DNA from: Neobacillus sp. SuZ13
GTDB lineage: Bacteria; Bacillota; Bacilli; Bacillales; Cytobacillaceae
Direction: 5' to 3'
Length of the DNA: 64,000 bases
Assembly: GCF_030123365.1 (NCBI RefSeq)
Contig: NZ_CP126107.1
Coordinates: 5,507,501 to 5,571,500 of the forward strand
The notes beneath the pieces are model-generated. The model saw only the letters and a program-made list of their open reading frames with translations, was not told the origin of the DNA and did no database searches. This document shows positions 26,114 to 33,788 of the stretch, in pieces. Within the stretch, counting starts at the first letter, position 1. Every line of letters begins with the position of its first letter. Made by a program: the position numbers and the translations under genes.

Positions 26114-27256
26114 GTGGAAACCATTACATGGAATCATCAAACTGTAAAAAAAAATAACAAAGCCCTTGTATTACAAATGATTATTGAAAAAGAGCCGATA
26201 TCAAGGGCAGATATTGCCCAAATAACAGGGTTGAATAAGGCAACAGTGTCCTCTTCAGTAAATGAGTTATTGGAAGAGGAACTTATTTACGAATCCGGAA
26301 CCGGAGAATCCAGCGGTGGTCGTCGACCTGTTATCCTTCATTTCAACAAAGCGGTCGGATATGCAATTGGCATTGATATCGGTGTTAATTACGTTCTATG
26401 CGTGATGACGGATTTAAAAGGTACCATTTTGTTGGAGAAACATGAAAGCGTCAACCGAACCCCTTACCCTGCGATTATGAGCAAAATCCAAAATATGATT
26501 GGGTCGATATTGGATGAGATACCTAACAGCAGGTATGGACTAGTTGGGATTGGTGTAGCTGTGCCTGGTATCGTAAACAAAAATGGGACTGTCCTGCTAG
26601 CTCCAAACTTAGGCTGGACCAACATTGGATTAAAAAAGGACCTTGAGGACTTATACCATGTTCCCGTTATAATTGAAAATGAAGCGAATGCTGGGGCTAT
26701 TGGTGAACAACAATTCGGTGCAGGTCAAGATTACCAGAACATCATTTATATAAGTGCTGGAATCGGAATCGGTGTTGGGATTATTTTAAACAAAGAATTA
26801 TATCAAGGAAAAAATGGATTCTCCGGTGAAATGGGCCATATCATTATTGACATCAACGGAAAACCTTGCAGCTGTGGCAGCAGAGGCTGTTGGGAGGCAT
26901 ACGCCTCTGAACATGCACTGCTGGAGAATGCTGACTTTGAATCACTTGAGACATTGATTAATTTGGCTGAAGGTCGTAATGAAACTGCCAAGAGTCACTT
27001 TGAAAAAATCGGCCAGTACCTCGGTTATGGGATTAATAATATTATTAACACCTTTAACCCCGATCAGGTCATAATCGGAAATCGATTAGCGTTGGCAAAA
27101 GAATGGATTGAGTCGCCAATACGGACTACGATTGAAAGACATACTCTTGCGCTCCATCAAAATGGGTTGCACTTAGATTTTTCACGGCTTGGAAAATATT
27201 CGAGCGCATTAGGTGTTTCTGCTTTTGTTGTTGAGAACTTTATCAAAGCCCAGTAA
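26114..27256 (+). CDS. xylR: Xylose repressor, ROK family
   Basis: 380 aa from a GTG behind AAGGAG. N-terminal winged helix-turn-helix (ISRADIAQITGLNKATVSSS) followed by an actin-like ROK domain with IGIDIGVNYVLCVMTD, EANAGAIGE and the zinc site PCSCGSRGCWE. ROK-type XylR binds palindromes in xyl promoters and lets go when it binds xylose. It is divergent from xylA and probably autoregulated through operator 7. All seven operators in the window share one consensus and are its likely targets. Confidence 0.93.
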   Translation: METITWNHQTVKKNNKALVLQMIIEKEPISRADIAQITGLNKATVSSSVNELLEEELIYESGTGESSGGRRPVILHFNKAVGYAIGIDIGVNYVLCVMTDLKGTILLEKHESVNRTPYPAIMSKIQNMIGSILDEIPNSRYGLVGIGVAVPGIVNKNGTVLLAPNLGWTNIGLKKDLEDLYHVPVIIENEANAGAIGEQQFGAGQDYQNIIYISAGIGIGVGIILNKELYQGKNGFSGEMGHIIIDINGKPCSCGSRGCWEAYASEHALLENADFESLETLINLAEGRNETAKSHFEKIGQYLGYGINNIINTFNPDQVIIGNRLALAKEWIESPIRTTIERHTLALHQNGLHLDFSRLGKYSSALGVSAFVVENFIKAQ

Positions 27257-27260
27257 AAAA

Positions 27261-27300
27261 GGGTCAGTCCCCCGCTGCGTTAAAGGCGGGGGACTGACCC
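27261..27300. repeat. Intergenic hairpin element (GGGTCAGTCCCCC type) after xylR
   Basis: GGGTCAGTCCCCCGC (27261-27275) pairs perfectly with GCGGGGGACTGACCC (27286-27300). It is related to the element at 3632-3675 and starts 4 bp after the xylR stop; probably the xylR terminator. Confidence 0.75.
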
Positions 27301-27303
27301 TTT

Positions 27304-27354
27304 AGTGCAAATGGAGCGGAATTCATTTTCTGTCCATCCTACACATTTCATTAA
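27304..27354 (+). pseudogene. Remnant of a nitrilase-superfamily gene
   Basis: 27304-27348 is identical at 42 of 45 bases to 3245-3289 inside the nitrilase gene. Read in the matching frame it gives SANGAEFIFCPSYTFH and a stop, against SVNGAEIIFCPSYTF in the intact protein. Two differences change an amino acid and one is silent. Neither side continues the similarity. It directly adjoins a hairpin element related to the one found at the 3' end of the intact nitrilase gene. Confidence 0.65.
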
Positions 27355-27377
27355 ATAAAGCTGAGCTTGCTTTCATT

Positions 27378-27404
27378 CCATGCTGGAGAACAGCATGGTT
27401 TTTT
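27378..27404 (+). terminator. Rho-independent terminator
   Basis: CCATGCTG (27378-27385), a 5-nt loop, CAGCATGG (27391-27398), then six T. No gene ends directly before it; it may be a leftover of the decayed nitrilase copy or a back-up xylR terminator. From here to 27635 I see only an AT-rich region that should hold the promoter of the Spo0E-like gene. Confidence 0.75.
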
Positions 27405-27635
27405 ATTTCTTACTCCTTTCCCCTGTTAGTTAGGAAGACAAAATAACAAATCAATAATTTTAATTCACGAACCCTTTTGTCGAAAAACTGAAAGCCTCGT
27501 CTATTTTTGTCTCCTTTTATCTTGTTTTATCGAATCTATTCCATATCAGTTAATAAATGCTATAATTCATTTTAATTCTATTAGATATTAAATTTACTGA
27601 AAGTTTTACTAAAAGTTTACGAGGTGTAATCGGTA

Positions 27636-27893
27636 ATGAGACTTGACCTGTGTGAAGCTGCTATTAAAGAGAAAAAAAACGAAATGATTAAATTAGGAAT
27701 GACAAAAGGACTTCAAAATGAAGAAACCATCTATTGCAGCCAAGAACTAGACAAACTTCTTAACGATTATAATAGGATATTATCGGACAATAAACATTCT
27801 AAACCTATTAATCATCACGATGACTATTACTCTTTACTTAGAGAACACGTATTTAGGATTTTATTGCTGCCTTACAAATATTTTTTAATTTAA
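27636..27893 (+). CDS. Spo0E-like aspartyl-phosphate phosphatase
   Basis: 85 aa behind GAGGTG. The segment ETIYCSQELDKLLNDYNRIL is the Spo0E family signature (SQELD core) on a two-helix hairpin. Such proteins dephosphorylate Spo0A-P and delay sporulation. The C-terminus (EHVFRILLLPYKYFLI) is longer and more hydrophobic than in many family members. It is a single-gene unit with a terminator behind it. Confidence 0.8.
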   Translation: MRLDLCEAAIKEKKNEMIKLGMTKGLQNEETIYCSQELDKLLNDYNRILSDNKHSKPINHHDDYYSLLREHVFRILLLPYKYFLI

Positions 27894-27970
27894 TTGCAAT
27901 AGTGGTATACCTCCACTTAAGTCCTTTTATAAACATTTCTAAAATGTGTTTAGGTTCGTAAATAATATAG

Positions 27971-28001
27971 AGAGAATGCACACATGGCATTCTCTTTTTT
28001 T
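27971..28001 (+). terminator. Terminator after the Spo0E-like gene
   Basis: AGAGAATGC (27971-27979) pairs with GCATTCTCT (27987-27995) and is followed by a run of T. Confidence 0.8.
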
Positions 28002-28053
28002 GTCTATTTTTATCAAGGCTTTTTAGGTGGGTGAAATAGGGGTTCTGCAATTA

Positions 28054-28356
28054 TCAAATGGGATATATGGGAATTTTTTTCTTTTTTTTTACCCTTATTG
28101 TTGTAATTAGCAATTGAACTGTAATGACTAACATTAAAATCAAAATTACAGCACTCATATAATATTGAATATTAGGTTTATATCCGTACATACCGAATAG
28201 AAAAAAAGATAAGATAAACAAAAAAGATAAAAACAGCTCAAAAATTAATGTAATGATAAAAAATAGGATATAAGGAATAACAATCTCTTTGTGAGAAACG
28301 TGTTTTAAAGTTAATCCCTCCCAACATAAGTCTGCTAGTTTATTTATTTTCCTCAT
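28054..28356 (-). CDS. Small hypothetical membrane protein
   Basis: 100 aa from the ATG at 28356 behind AGGAGTGG. The N-terminus MRKINKLADLCWEGLTLKH is soluble; two long hydrophobic stretches at about 29-58 and 67-88 follow, and the tail is Lys-rich (RVKKKKKIPIYP), which predicts a cytosolic C-terminus. I recognise no family. It is flanked by terminators and is probably transcribed alone. Confidence 0.55.
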   Translation of the reverse strand: MRKINKLADLCWEGLTLKHVSHKEIVIPYILFFIITLIFELFLSFLFILSFFLFGMYGYKPNIQYYMSAVILILMLVITVQLLITTIRVKKKKKIPIYPI

Positions 28357-28537
28357 TGGTACCACTCCTATTAATCCCAACTCAATCAGGGCGTCAATTA
28401 AATAGGACTAATTATTTCCTTATTGTCGGAAGAATAAACTATTATTTTTTTTATTGTATTTGCATTGGTTTAATATCAGTACCTCACTGGGTCCCTGTTC
28501 TTTGTTTCAGAAAACAAAATCCCAGAACAAAAAAAAC

Positions 28538-28557
28538 CTCAGCCCGATTAGGCTGAG
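28538..28557 (-). terminator. Terminator of the BASS transporter gene
   Basis: CTCAGCC (28538-28544) pairs with GGCTGAG (28551-28557); on the minus strand it is followed by eight T. Confidence 0.8.
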
Positions 28558-28569
28558 AGATGATTCAAA

Positions 28570-29532
28570 TTAACCCACACGCTTCATACTTTCCTCGTTT
28601 AGCCCCTTCTCCTTCATCCGGCTAAAAATATTCGCTAGAACCGAACCAGATAAATTATGCCAAACGCTGAAAATTGCACTTGGTACTGCCGCTAATGGCG
28701 AGAAATGAGCGGTAGCGATAGCGACTCCCAAACCGGAGTTCTGCATGCCGACTTCCATTGCGACAGCCTTCTGTTTCGCCAGATCCATCCCGCATAAACG
28801 GGCAAAGAAGAAACCAATCAAGAATCCTAACAGGTTGTGAAGAATGACAACGCCAAAAATTAACAAACCGGTTTCCGCAATCTTCGCCGCGCTGCCCGCT
28901 ACAACTGCAGATACAATTAACACAATCGCAATAACGGAAACAAGCGGCAATGCTTTTGCACCGGCTTGTGCCTGTTTTCCGAAGAACTTTTTAATAATAA
29001 AGCCAAGTGCCAACGGAACAATGACAACTTGTACAATTGATAAGAATAAAGATGCCACACTGACATCCACCCACTTACTTGCAAATAAAAGAATAAGTAA
29101 TGGTGTGACAATAGGTGCGAGAATCGTAGAAACAGAGGCAATCGCAACCGCCAGCGCTACATTTCCTCTTGCTAAAAACACCATGACATTCGAAGCTGTT
29201 CCGCTTGGGCAGCATCCAACTAAAATGACCCCTACCGCAACTTCCTTCGGTAAATCAAGTCCAATTGCCAAGATAAACGCTAAGAGCGGCATGATGATAA
29301 AGTGACCAATGACCCCAAGTGCTACTTCCTTTGGTCTTCTAAACACTTCTTTAAAATCTGATAATTCCAGCGTCAGCCCCATGCCAAACATAACAATTCC
29401 TAATAATGGAACAATATATCCTCCTAACCACACAAAGTGAGCTGGAAAATTAAAAGCAACAACAGCAAAGATTAATACCCATACTGTAAAGGTCTTTCCG
29501 GCAAAGCTGCTGATTTTCTCGATGACTCCCAT
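28570..29532 (-). CDS. Bile acid:Na+ symporter (BASS) family transporter
   Basis: 320 aa with about ten hydrophobic segments. The motifs GMGLTLELSDFKEVFRRP, ILVGCCPSGTASNVMVFLARGNVALAVAIASVSTILAP and MEVGMQNSGLGVAIATAHF are typical of the BASS family (YocS-like in Bacillus), whose crossed helices carry the two Na+ sites. Bacterial members move organic anions such as pantoate or keto acids; the substrate here is unknown. RBS TAGGAGG precedes the ATG. It is divergent from the MetE-like gene. Confidence 0.87.
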   Translation of the reverse strand: MGVIEKISSFAGKTFTVWVLIFAVVAFNFPAHFVWLGGYIVPLLGIVMFGMGLTLELSDFKEVFRRPKEVALGVIGHFIIMPLLAFILAIGLDLPKEVAVGVILVGCCPSGTASNVMVFLARGNVALAVAIASVSTILAPIVTPLLILLFASKWVDVSVASLFLSIVQVVIVPLALGFIIKKFFGKQAQAGAKALPLVSVIAIVLIVSAVVAGSAAKIAETGLLIFGVVILHNLLGFLIGFFFARLCGMDLAKQKAVAMEVGMQNSGLGVAIATAHFSPLAAVPSAIFSVWHNLSGSVLANIFSRMKEKGLNEESMKRVG

Positions 29533-29633
29533 AATAGTATCCTCCTAAATTATTTCGTTTTACCAAATAATGAATATTTTAATATATTAGAATAAATATT
29601 TTAAAAAATCAATATTTTCTGCACAATAAAAAT

Positions 29634-29704
29634 CCCACTAAAAAATGCAAGGGCTTACATGTTTAAAGAGAATTTTTAGTAGGTCTTTCCTCTATGCATT
29701 TTTT
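29634..29704 (+). promoter_or_regulatory. Leader with two alternative base-pairing options before the MetE-like gene
   Basis: The segment CCCACTAAAAAATGCAAGG (29634-29652) can pair either with ATTTTTAGTAGG (29672-29683) or with TGCATTTTTT (29695-29704). The two pairings exclude each other. No known riboswitch (S-box, T-box) consensus is visible. Confidence 0.35.
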
Positions 29705-29755
29705 GAAAATTATCTATATAATTAAAATTATATTTTTTAAAGGAGCAGACAAATA

Positions 29756-30859
29756 ATGACAAAAACACTTACTAGAGCACCGTTCAAAGCCGATCACGTC
29801 GGAAGCTTCCTTCGTCCCGAACGACTAAAACAGGCACGTCTTCAAAAAGAAAACGGAGAAATCAAAGCGGAACAGCTTCGTGCTATTGAAGATGAAGAGA
29901 TTATTAGATTAGTAGAAAAACAGAAAGAAGTAGGTCTTTCCGCTGTAACTGATGGAGAATTCCGCCGTGCTTGGTGGCATTTCGACTTCCTAGCAGGACT
30001 AGAGGGCGTCGAGCTTTATGAAGCAGAGTCAGGTATTCAATTTAATGGTGTTCAAACAAGAGCACACGGAGTAAAAGTAACTGGTAAACTAGACTTCGGT
30101 CAGCATCCATTTATCGAAGACTACAAATTCTTGCACAGCATCAAAGGTGACCACGTTGCCAAATTCACGATTCCAAGCCCAAATATGCTTTTCTTTAGAG
30201 GAGTTATTGAGGAAGCAGCTTATCCAAACAAAGATGAGTTCTTTGATGATTTAATTAAAGCTTACCAAAAAGCGATTCAGGCTTTTTACGAGGCAGGCTG
30301 CCGTTATTTACAGCTAGATGATACTTCCTGGGCAGTGTTCTTCTCTGAGAAAGGCCGCCAGCAAATTGCCGATAAAGGCTATACCCCAGAAGAATTAATT
30401 AAAATATTCACTCGTGCCATCAATGAATCGATTGCCAACAAACCAGAAGATATGGTCATCACCATGCATATCTGCCGCGGAAACTTTAAATCAACTTACA
30501 CAGCTAGTGGCGGTTATGACAACGCATCTGAATTTATCTTTGGCGAACTTAAGCTTGATGGCTTGTTCTTAGAATTTGATGATGAGCGCTCTGGTGGCTT
30601 TGCGCCGCTTCAACACGTCAATCGCAAAGATTTACAAATAGTTCTTGGACTGATCACTTCGAAATTTGGTGAGTTAGAAGACCCTGAGCAAATCAAAGCG
30701 CGGATTGCAGAAGCAGCAAAGTATGTAGACTTAGACCAACTCTGCATAAGTCCGCAATGCGGATTCTCTTCTACCGAAGAAGGAAATCTATTAACAGAAG
30801 AACAGCAATGGGATAAAGTTAGACATGTGATTTCGATTGCTAACGATGTGTGGAACTAA
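29756..30859 (+). CDS. MetE-like (cobalamin-independent) methyltransferase, YxjG/YxjH type
   Basis: 367 aa behind AAAGGAG. It corresponds to the catalytic C-terminal barrel of MetE without the N-terminal half: KADHVGSFLRPERLKQAR, the VTDGEFRRAWWHFDF block, YLQLDDTSW, zinc-ligand candidates in MHICRGNF and the Cys in QLCISPQCGFSS. Family members transfer a methyl group to homocysteine or are used in methylated-sulfur metabolism. No S-box leader is present, unlike yxjG/yxjH of B. subtilis. Donor and acceptor are not proven by sequence. Confidence 0.87.
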   Translation: MTKTLTRAPFKADHVGSFLRPERLKQARLQKENGEIKAEQLRAIEDEEIIRLVEKQKEVGLSAVTDGEFRRAWWHFDFLAGLEGVELYEAESGIQFNGVQTRAHGVKVTGKLDFGQHPFIEDYKFLHSIKGDHVAKFTIPSPNMLFFRGVIEEAAYPNKDEFFDDLIKAYQKAIQAFYEAGCRYLQLDDTSWAVFFSEKGRQQIADKGYTPEELIKIFTRAINESIANKPEDMVITMHICRGNFKSTYTASGGYDNASEFIFGELKLDGLFLEFDDERSGGFAPLQHVNRKDLQIVLGLITSKFGELEDPEQIKARIAEAAKYVDLDQLCISPQCGFSSTEEGNLLTEEQQWDKVRHVISIANDVWN

Positions 30860-30875
30860 GAGAAAATGGAAACGT

Positions 30876-30906
30876 GGGGGACGGTTCTAGCACAAGAACC
30901 GCCCCC
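30876..30906. repeat. Intergenic hairpin element (GGGGACGGTTCT type), copy 1
   Basis: GGGGGACGGTTCT pairs with AGAACCGCCCCC, then TTTGTTTT. It lies between the convergent MetE-like and manA genes and can terminate both. Confidence 0.75.
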
Positions 30907-30919
30907 TTTGTTTTAAAAA

Positions 30920-31864
30920 TTAAGTATGCGAAACAATGATCTCGCATTCTCCATCCAACTCAAACTCCCCAAACCCAACAGGAATAATAAAATGGGTTCC
31001 CTTCCCTAATTCATATTTTTCCCCATTATGGATGAGTGATCCCTTGCCCTTAATCACACTGAACAGCAAGTATTGCTCATCAAATGAAAAGGATACCTTC
31101 CCATGGATATCCCATTTATAAACAGAGAAAAATTCCGATTCCACAAAAGTCGTAACCATGGCATTTTCGACTTTCTCGACTCGCGGCGAGCTCATGGCAT
31201 TTTGATGAGGAACGGTCGTTACCTCAATCGCCTTTTCTAAATGCAAATCACGCAGGTTCCCTTCCGCATCCTTGCGATCAAAATCATAAACCCGATAAGT
31301 AGTGTCAGAACTCTGCTGCGTTTCCAATACGAGCGTTCCTTCACACAAAGCATGGATCGTACCACTTGGGACATAGAAAAAATCACCCGGCTTGATTTTA
31401 ACACGGCGCAGCAGGTCGCTCCATTTCCCCTCATTAATATGCTGGATTAGTTCTTCCTTTGATTGGGCGTTATGTCCAAAGATGATCTCCGCCTCTTCTT
31501 TGCAGTCGATAATATACCAACATTCTGTCTTTCCAAGCTCACCGTTTTCATTCACCTTTGCATAGGCATCATCAGGATGAACTTGTACGGATAAATCCAT
31601 ATTGGCATCCAAGATCTTGGTAAGCAGCGGAAATACCCCTTTCTTTGGACTTCCAAATACCTCAGGATGCTCACTCCAGAGATTGTCCAAGGTCATGCCG
31701 GCATATGGACCGTTTTCAATGACCGAAGGGCCGTTTGGATGGGCGGATATAGCCCAGCATTCTCCTGTTAGTTCGGATGAAATTTCATATCCAAATTCAT
31801 TTTGTAATGCCATCCCGCCCCAAATTCTCTCTTTAAAAACAGGTTTTAATAGTAATGGCTGCAA
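30920..31864 (-). CDS. manA: Mannose-6-phosphate isomerase, class I
   Basis: 314 aa from a TTG at 31864 behind TAGGAGGAGG. Cupin-type isomerase: RIWGGMALQNEF, the zinc-binding QVHPDD and GKTECWYI, the long-range Glu and His in PSGTIHALCEGTLVLETQQSSDTTYRVYDF. It interconverts mannose-6-phosphate and fructose-6-phosphate. It stands 5 kb from the mannosidase/kinase locus on the same strand but is separated by an ABC operon, so it is not co-transcribed; it would still serve as the final step for mannose released there. Confidence 0.93.
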   Translation of the reverse strand: MQPLLLKPVFKERIWGGMALQNEFGYEISSELTGECWAISAHPNGPSVIENGPYAGMTLDNLWSEHPEVFGSPKKGVFPLLTKILDANMDLSVQVHPDDAYAKVNENGELGKTECWYIIDCKEEAEIIFGHNAQSKEELIQHINEGKWSDLLRRVKIKPGDFFYVPSGTIHALCEGTLVLETQQSSDTTYRVYDFDRKDAEGNLRDLHLEKAIEVTTVPHQNAMSSPRVEKVENAMVTTFVESEFFSVYKWDIHGKVSFSFDEQYLLFSVIKGKGSLIHNGEKYELGKGTHFIIPVGFGEFELDGECEIIVSHT

Positions 31865-31900
31865 AATAGCCTCCTCCTAATGATGTAAATTTGACACCTC

Positions 31901-31945
31901 GGGGACGGTTCTCCCGGCCCCGAAAAAGCCATAAGAACCGTCCCC
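31901..31945. repeat. Intergenic hairpin element (GGGGACGGTTCT type), copy 2
   Basis: GGGGACGGTTCT (31901-31912) and AGAACCGTCCCC (31934-31945) form a perfect 12-bp stem between the ABC exporter operon and manA. Confidence 0.75.
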
Positions 31946-31960
31946 ATGGCTCACTCAAAG

Positions 31961-33781
31961 TCACCCATGGTCAAGCATTTTATATTGGGCTTTCACTAAT
32001 TCATAATAGATTCCTTGTTTAGCCATAAGATTTTCATGATTTCCCTGCTCCAGGATATTACCGTGATCAAGAACCAAGATGTTGTCGGCTTCCCGGATTG
32101 TTGATAACCTGTGGGCAATCATAATTGCTGTTCTCCCTTTTAATAACGTTCTTAATGCCTTTTGAATCTTGACCTCTGATTCCGTGTCAATACTGGCGGT
32201 GGCTTCATCCAAAATAAGAATTTTTGGCCCAGCGAGAAGGGCCCTGGCAAAAGAAAGGAGCTGGCGCTCACCCACCGACAAGATATTGCCCCGCTCTTCC
32301 ACCTCGGTTTGATAGCCATTCGCAAGCTGGTTAATAAACGAATCGGCTCCTACTACCTTCGCAGCAGCGATCACTTCCTCGTCACTGGCTCCCGGATTTC
32401 CAAAACGAATATTTTCCATAATCGTTCCTGAAAAGATAAACGTGTCCTGAAGGACCACACCTATTTGCGAGCGGAGACCCGCAATCGACAATTCATGAAT
32501 GGGATGGCCATCTATTTTGACAACACCTGAGGTAGAATCATAGAAGCGGCTGACTAAGTTAGCAATGGTCGTCTTCCCGGAGCCTGTATGGCCGACAAGC
32601 GCAACCGTCTCTCCCGCTTTTATCGAAAAAGAAATACCATTTAACGCCTTTCTTGATCCATCATAGGAAAATTCCACATTTTCAAAATCAATCTGCCCTT
32701 TAATAGAAGAGAGAATCATAGGTTTGGAGGCATCCGACACAAGCGGTCTTTCATCTAAAAACTCAAAAATCCGCTCCGAAGAAGCCATTCCGATTAACAG
32801 CTGATTATACAGCTGGCCAAGACGCGAAATCGGCTCCCAAAACATCCCTAAATAAAAAGCAAAGGAGACAAATTCCCCGATTGTACTTTCACTTCCCGAA
32901 ACAAGAAAGGCCCCGTACCAGATGAGGATGGCCGTCCCCAAAGCATTGGTGATCTCGACAAACGGTCCAAACATGGCATTTTTATGGACTGCTTGTTTCC
33001 AAGTTTCAAAGTTTTCCTGGTTGACTCCCTTAAAAAATTGAATGTTTTCTTTTTCTTGGGTAAAGGCCTGCGTGACGCGGATGCCTTGAATGCTTTCATT
33101 TAAATGGGAATTGAGCTTCGACTGGACGAGCCGAACCGATTGCCACTGCAGCCGGATTTTTTTTCTCAGGCTGGTGGAGATGAAAAACATGATCGGCAAA
33201 ATCACCATAATTGCAATCGTTAATTTTGCATTCAAAGAAAATAAGATAACAATAACCGACAGCAATAGGAGAAAATCGGTTAATAGATTAATAACACCGC
33301 TTGTAAACAGCTCCTGCAGAGAATTAATATCATTCATAATCCTCACAAGAATCGACCCGCCCGAACGCTGGTCGAAGAACCTGTGTGATAAAGACTGTAC
33401 ATGTGTAAACAAATGCTGCCGCAAATCATAAATGACATTTTGCCCAAGCTGATTCATCCAGCGGATTCTTAGTAAATTGACAAAATAGGATAAAACATAC
33501 AACCCTGAAATGATAAAAATCAGCTGGAGCAATAAGGTTGTATCTTTTTCAACAATCGCCTTATCAAGGGTATAGACGCCAATTAAAATCGGAATGATTA
33601 AACGGATGGCTGTTGAAATGATCACTGTCATAAACGAAAGTGGCAGTAAATTTTTTGTATAGGGCTTTAAGTATTGCAGCAAGCGCCACATCTGTTGCCA
33701 GTTAAACGATTTATCAATCACTTCATCCTGAGAGTAATGAAACCGCTCGAGGATGAGTTGTTTCTTTCGTTGTTCCTCCAT
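31961..33781 (-). CDS. ABC exporter half-transporter, subunit with the catalytic Walker B
   Basis: 606 aa: six-helix transmembrane domain (about 40-320) and nucleotide-binding domain (about 360-600) with Walker A GHTGSGKTT, signature LSVGERQ (non-canonical, usual LSGGQ) and Walker B ILILDEATASID with the catalytic Glu. It starts 7 bp after its partner and its ribosome site lies in the partner's last codons. Like YfiC or BmrD in B. subtilis it should pair with the other half to make a heterodimeric drug or lipid exporter. Confidence 0.9.
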   Translation of the reverse strand: MEEQRKKQLILERFHYSQDEVIDKSFNWQQMWRLLQYLKPYTKNLLPLSFMTVIISTAIRLIIPILIGVYTLDKAIVEKDTTLLLQLIFIISGLYVLSYFVNLLRIRWMNQLGQNVIYDLRQHLFTHVQSLSHRFFDQRSGGSILVRIMNDINSLQELFTSGVINLLTDFLLLLSVIVILFSLNAKLTIAIMVILPIMFFISTSLRKKIRLQWQSVRLVQSKLNSHLNESIQGIRVTQAFTQEKENIQFFKGVNQENFETWKQAVHKNAMFGPFVEITNALGTAILIWYGAFLVSGSESTIGEFVSFAFYLGMFWEPISRLGQLYNQLLIGMASSERIFEFLDERPLVSDASKPMILSSIKGQIDFENVEFSYDGSRKALNGISFSIKAGETVALVGHTGSGKTTIANLVSRFYDSTSGVVKIDGHPIHELSIAGLRSQIGVVLQDTFIFSGTIMENIRFGNPGASDEEVIAAAKVVGADSFINQLANGYQTEVEERGNILSVGERQLLSFARALLAGPKILILDEATASIDTESEVKIQKALRTLLKGRTAIMIAHRLSTIREADNILVLDHGNILEQGNHENLMAKQGIYYELVKAQYKMLDHG

Positions 33782-33788
33782 GTTTCAC

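Noticed and set aside
29533..29755. Possible SAM (S-box) or T-box leader before the MetE-like gene
   Set aside because: No conserved S-box or T-box blocks were found; only a simple alternative pairing is visible.
29678..29941. 13-bp direct repeat AGTAGGTCTTTCC at 29678 and 29929
   Set aside because: Short, one copy is inside a conserved coding stretch; most likely chance.
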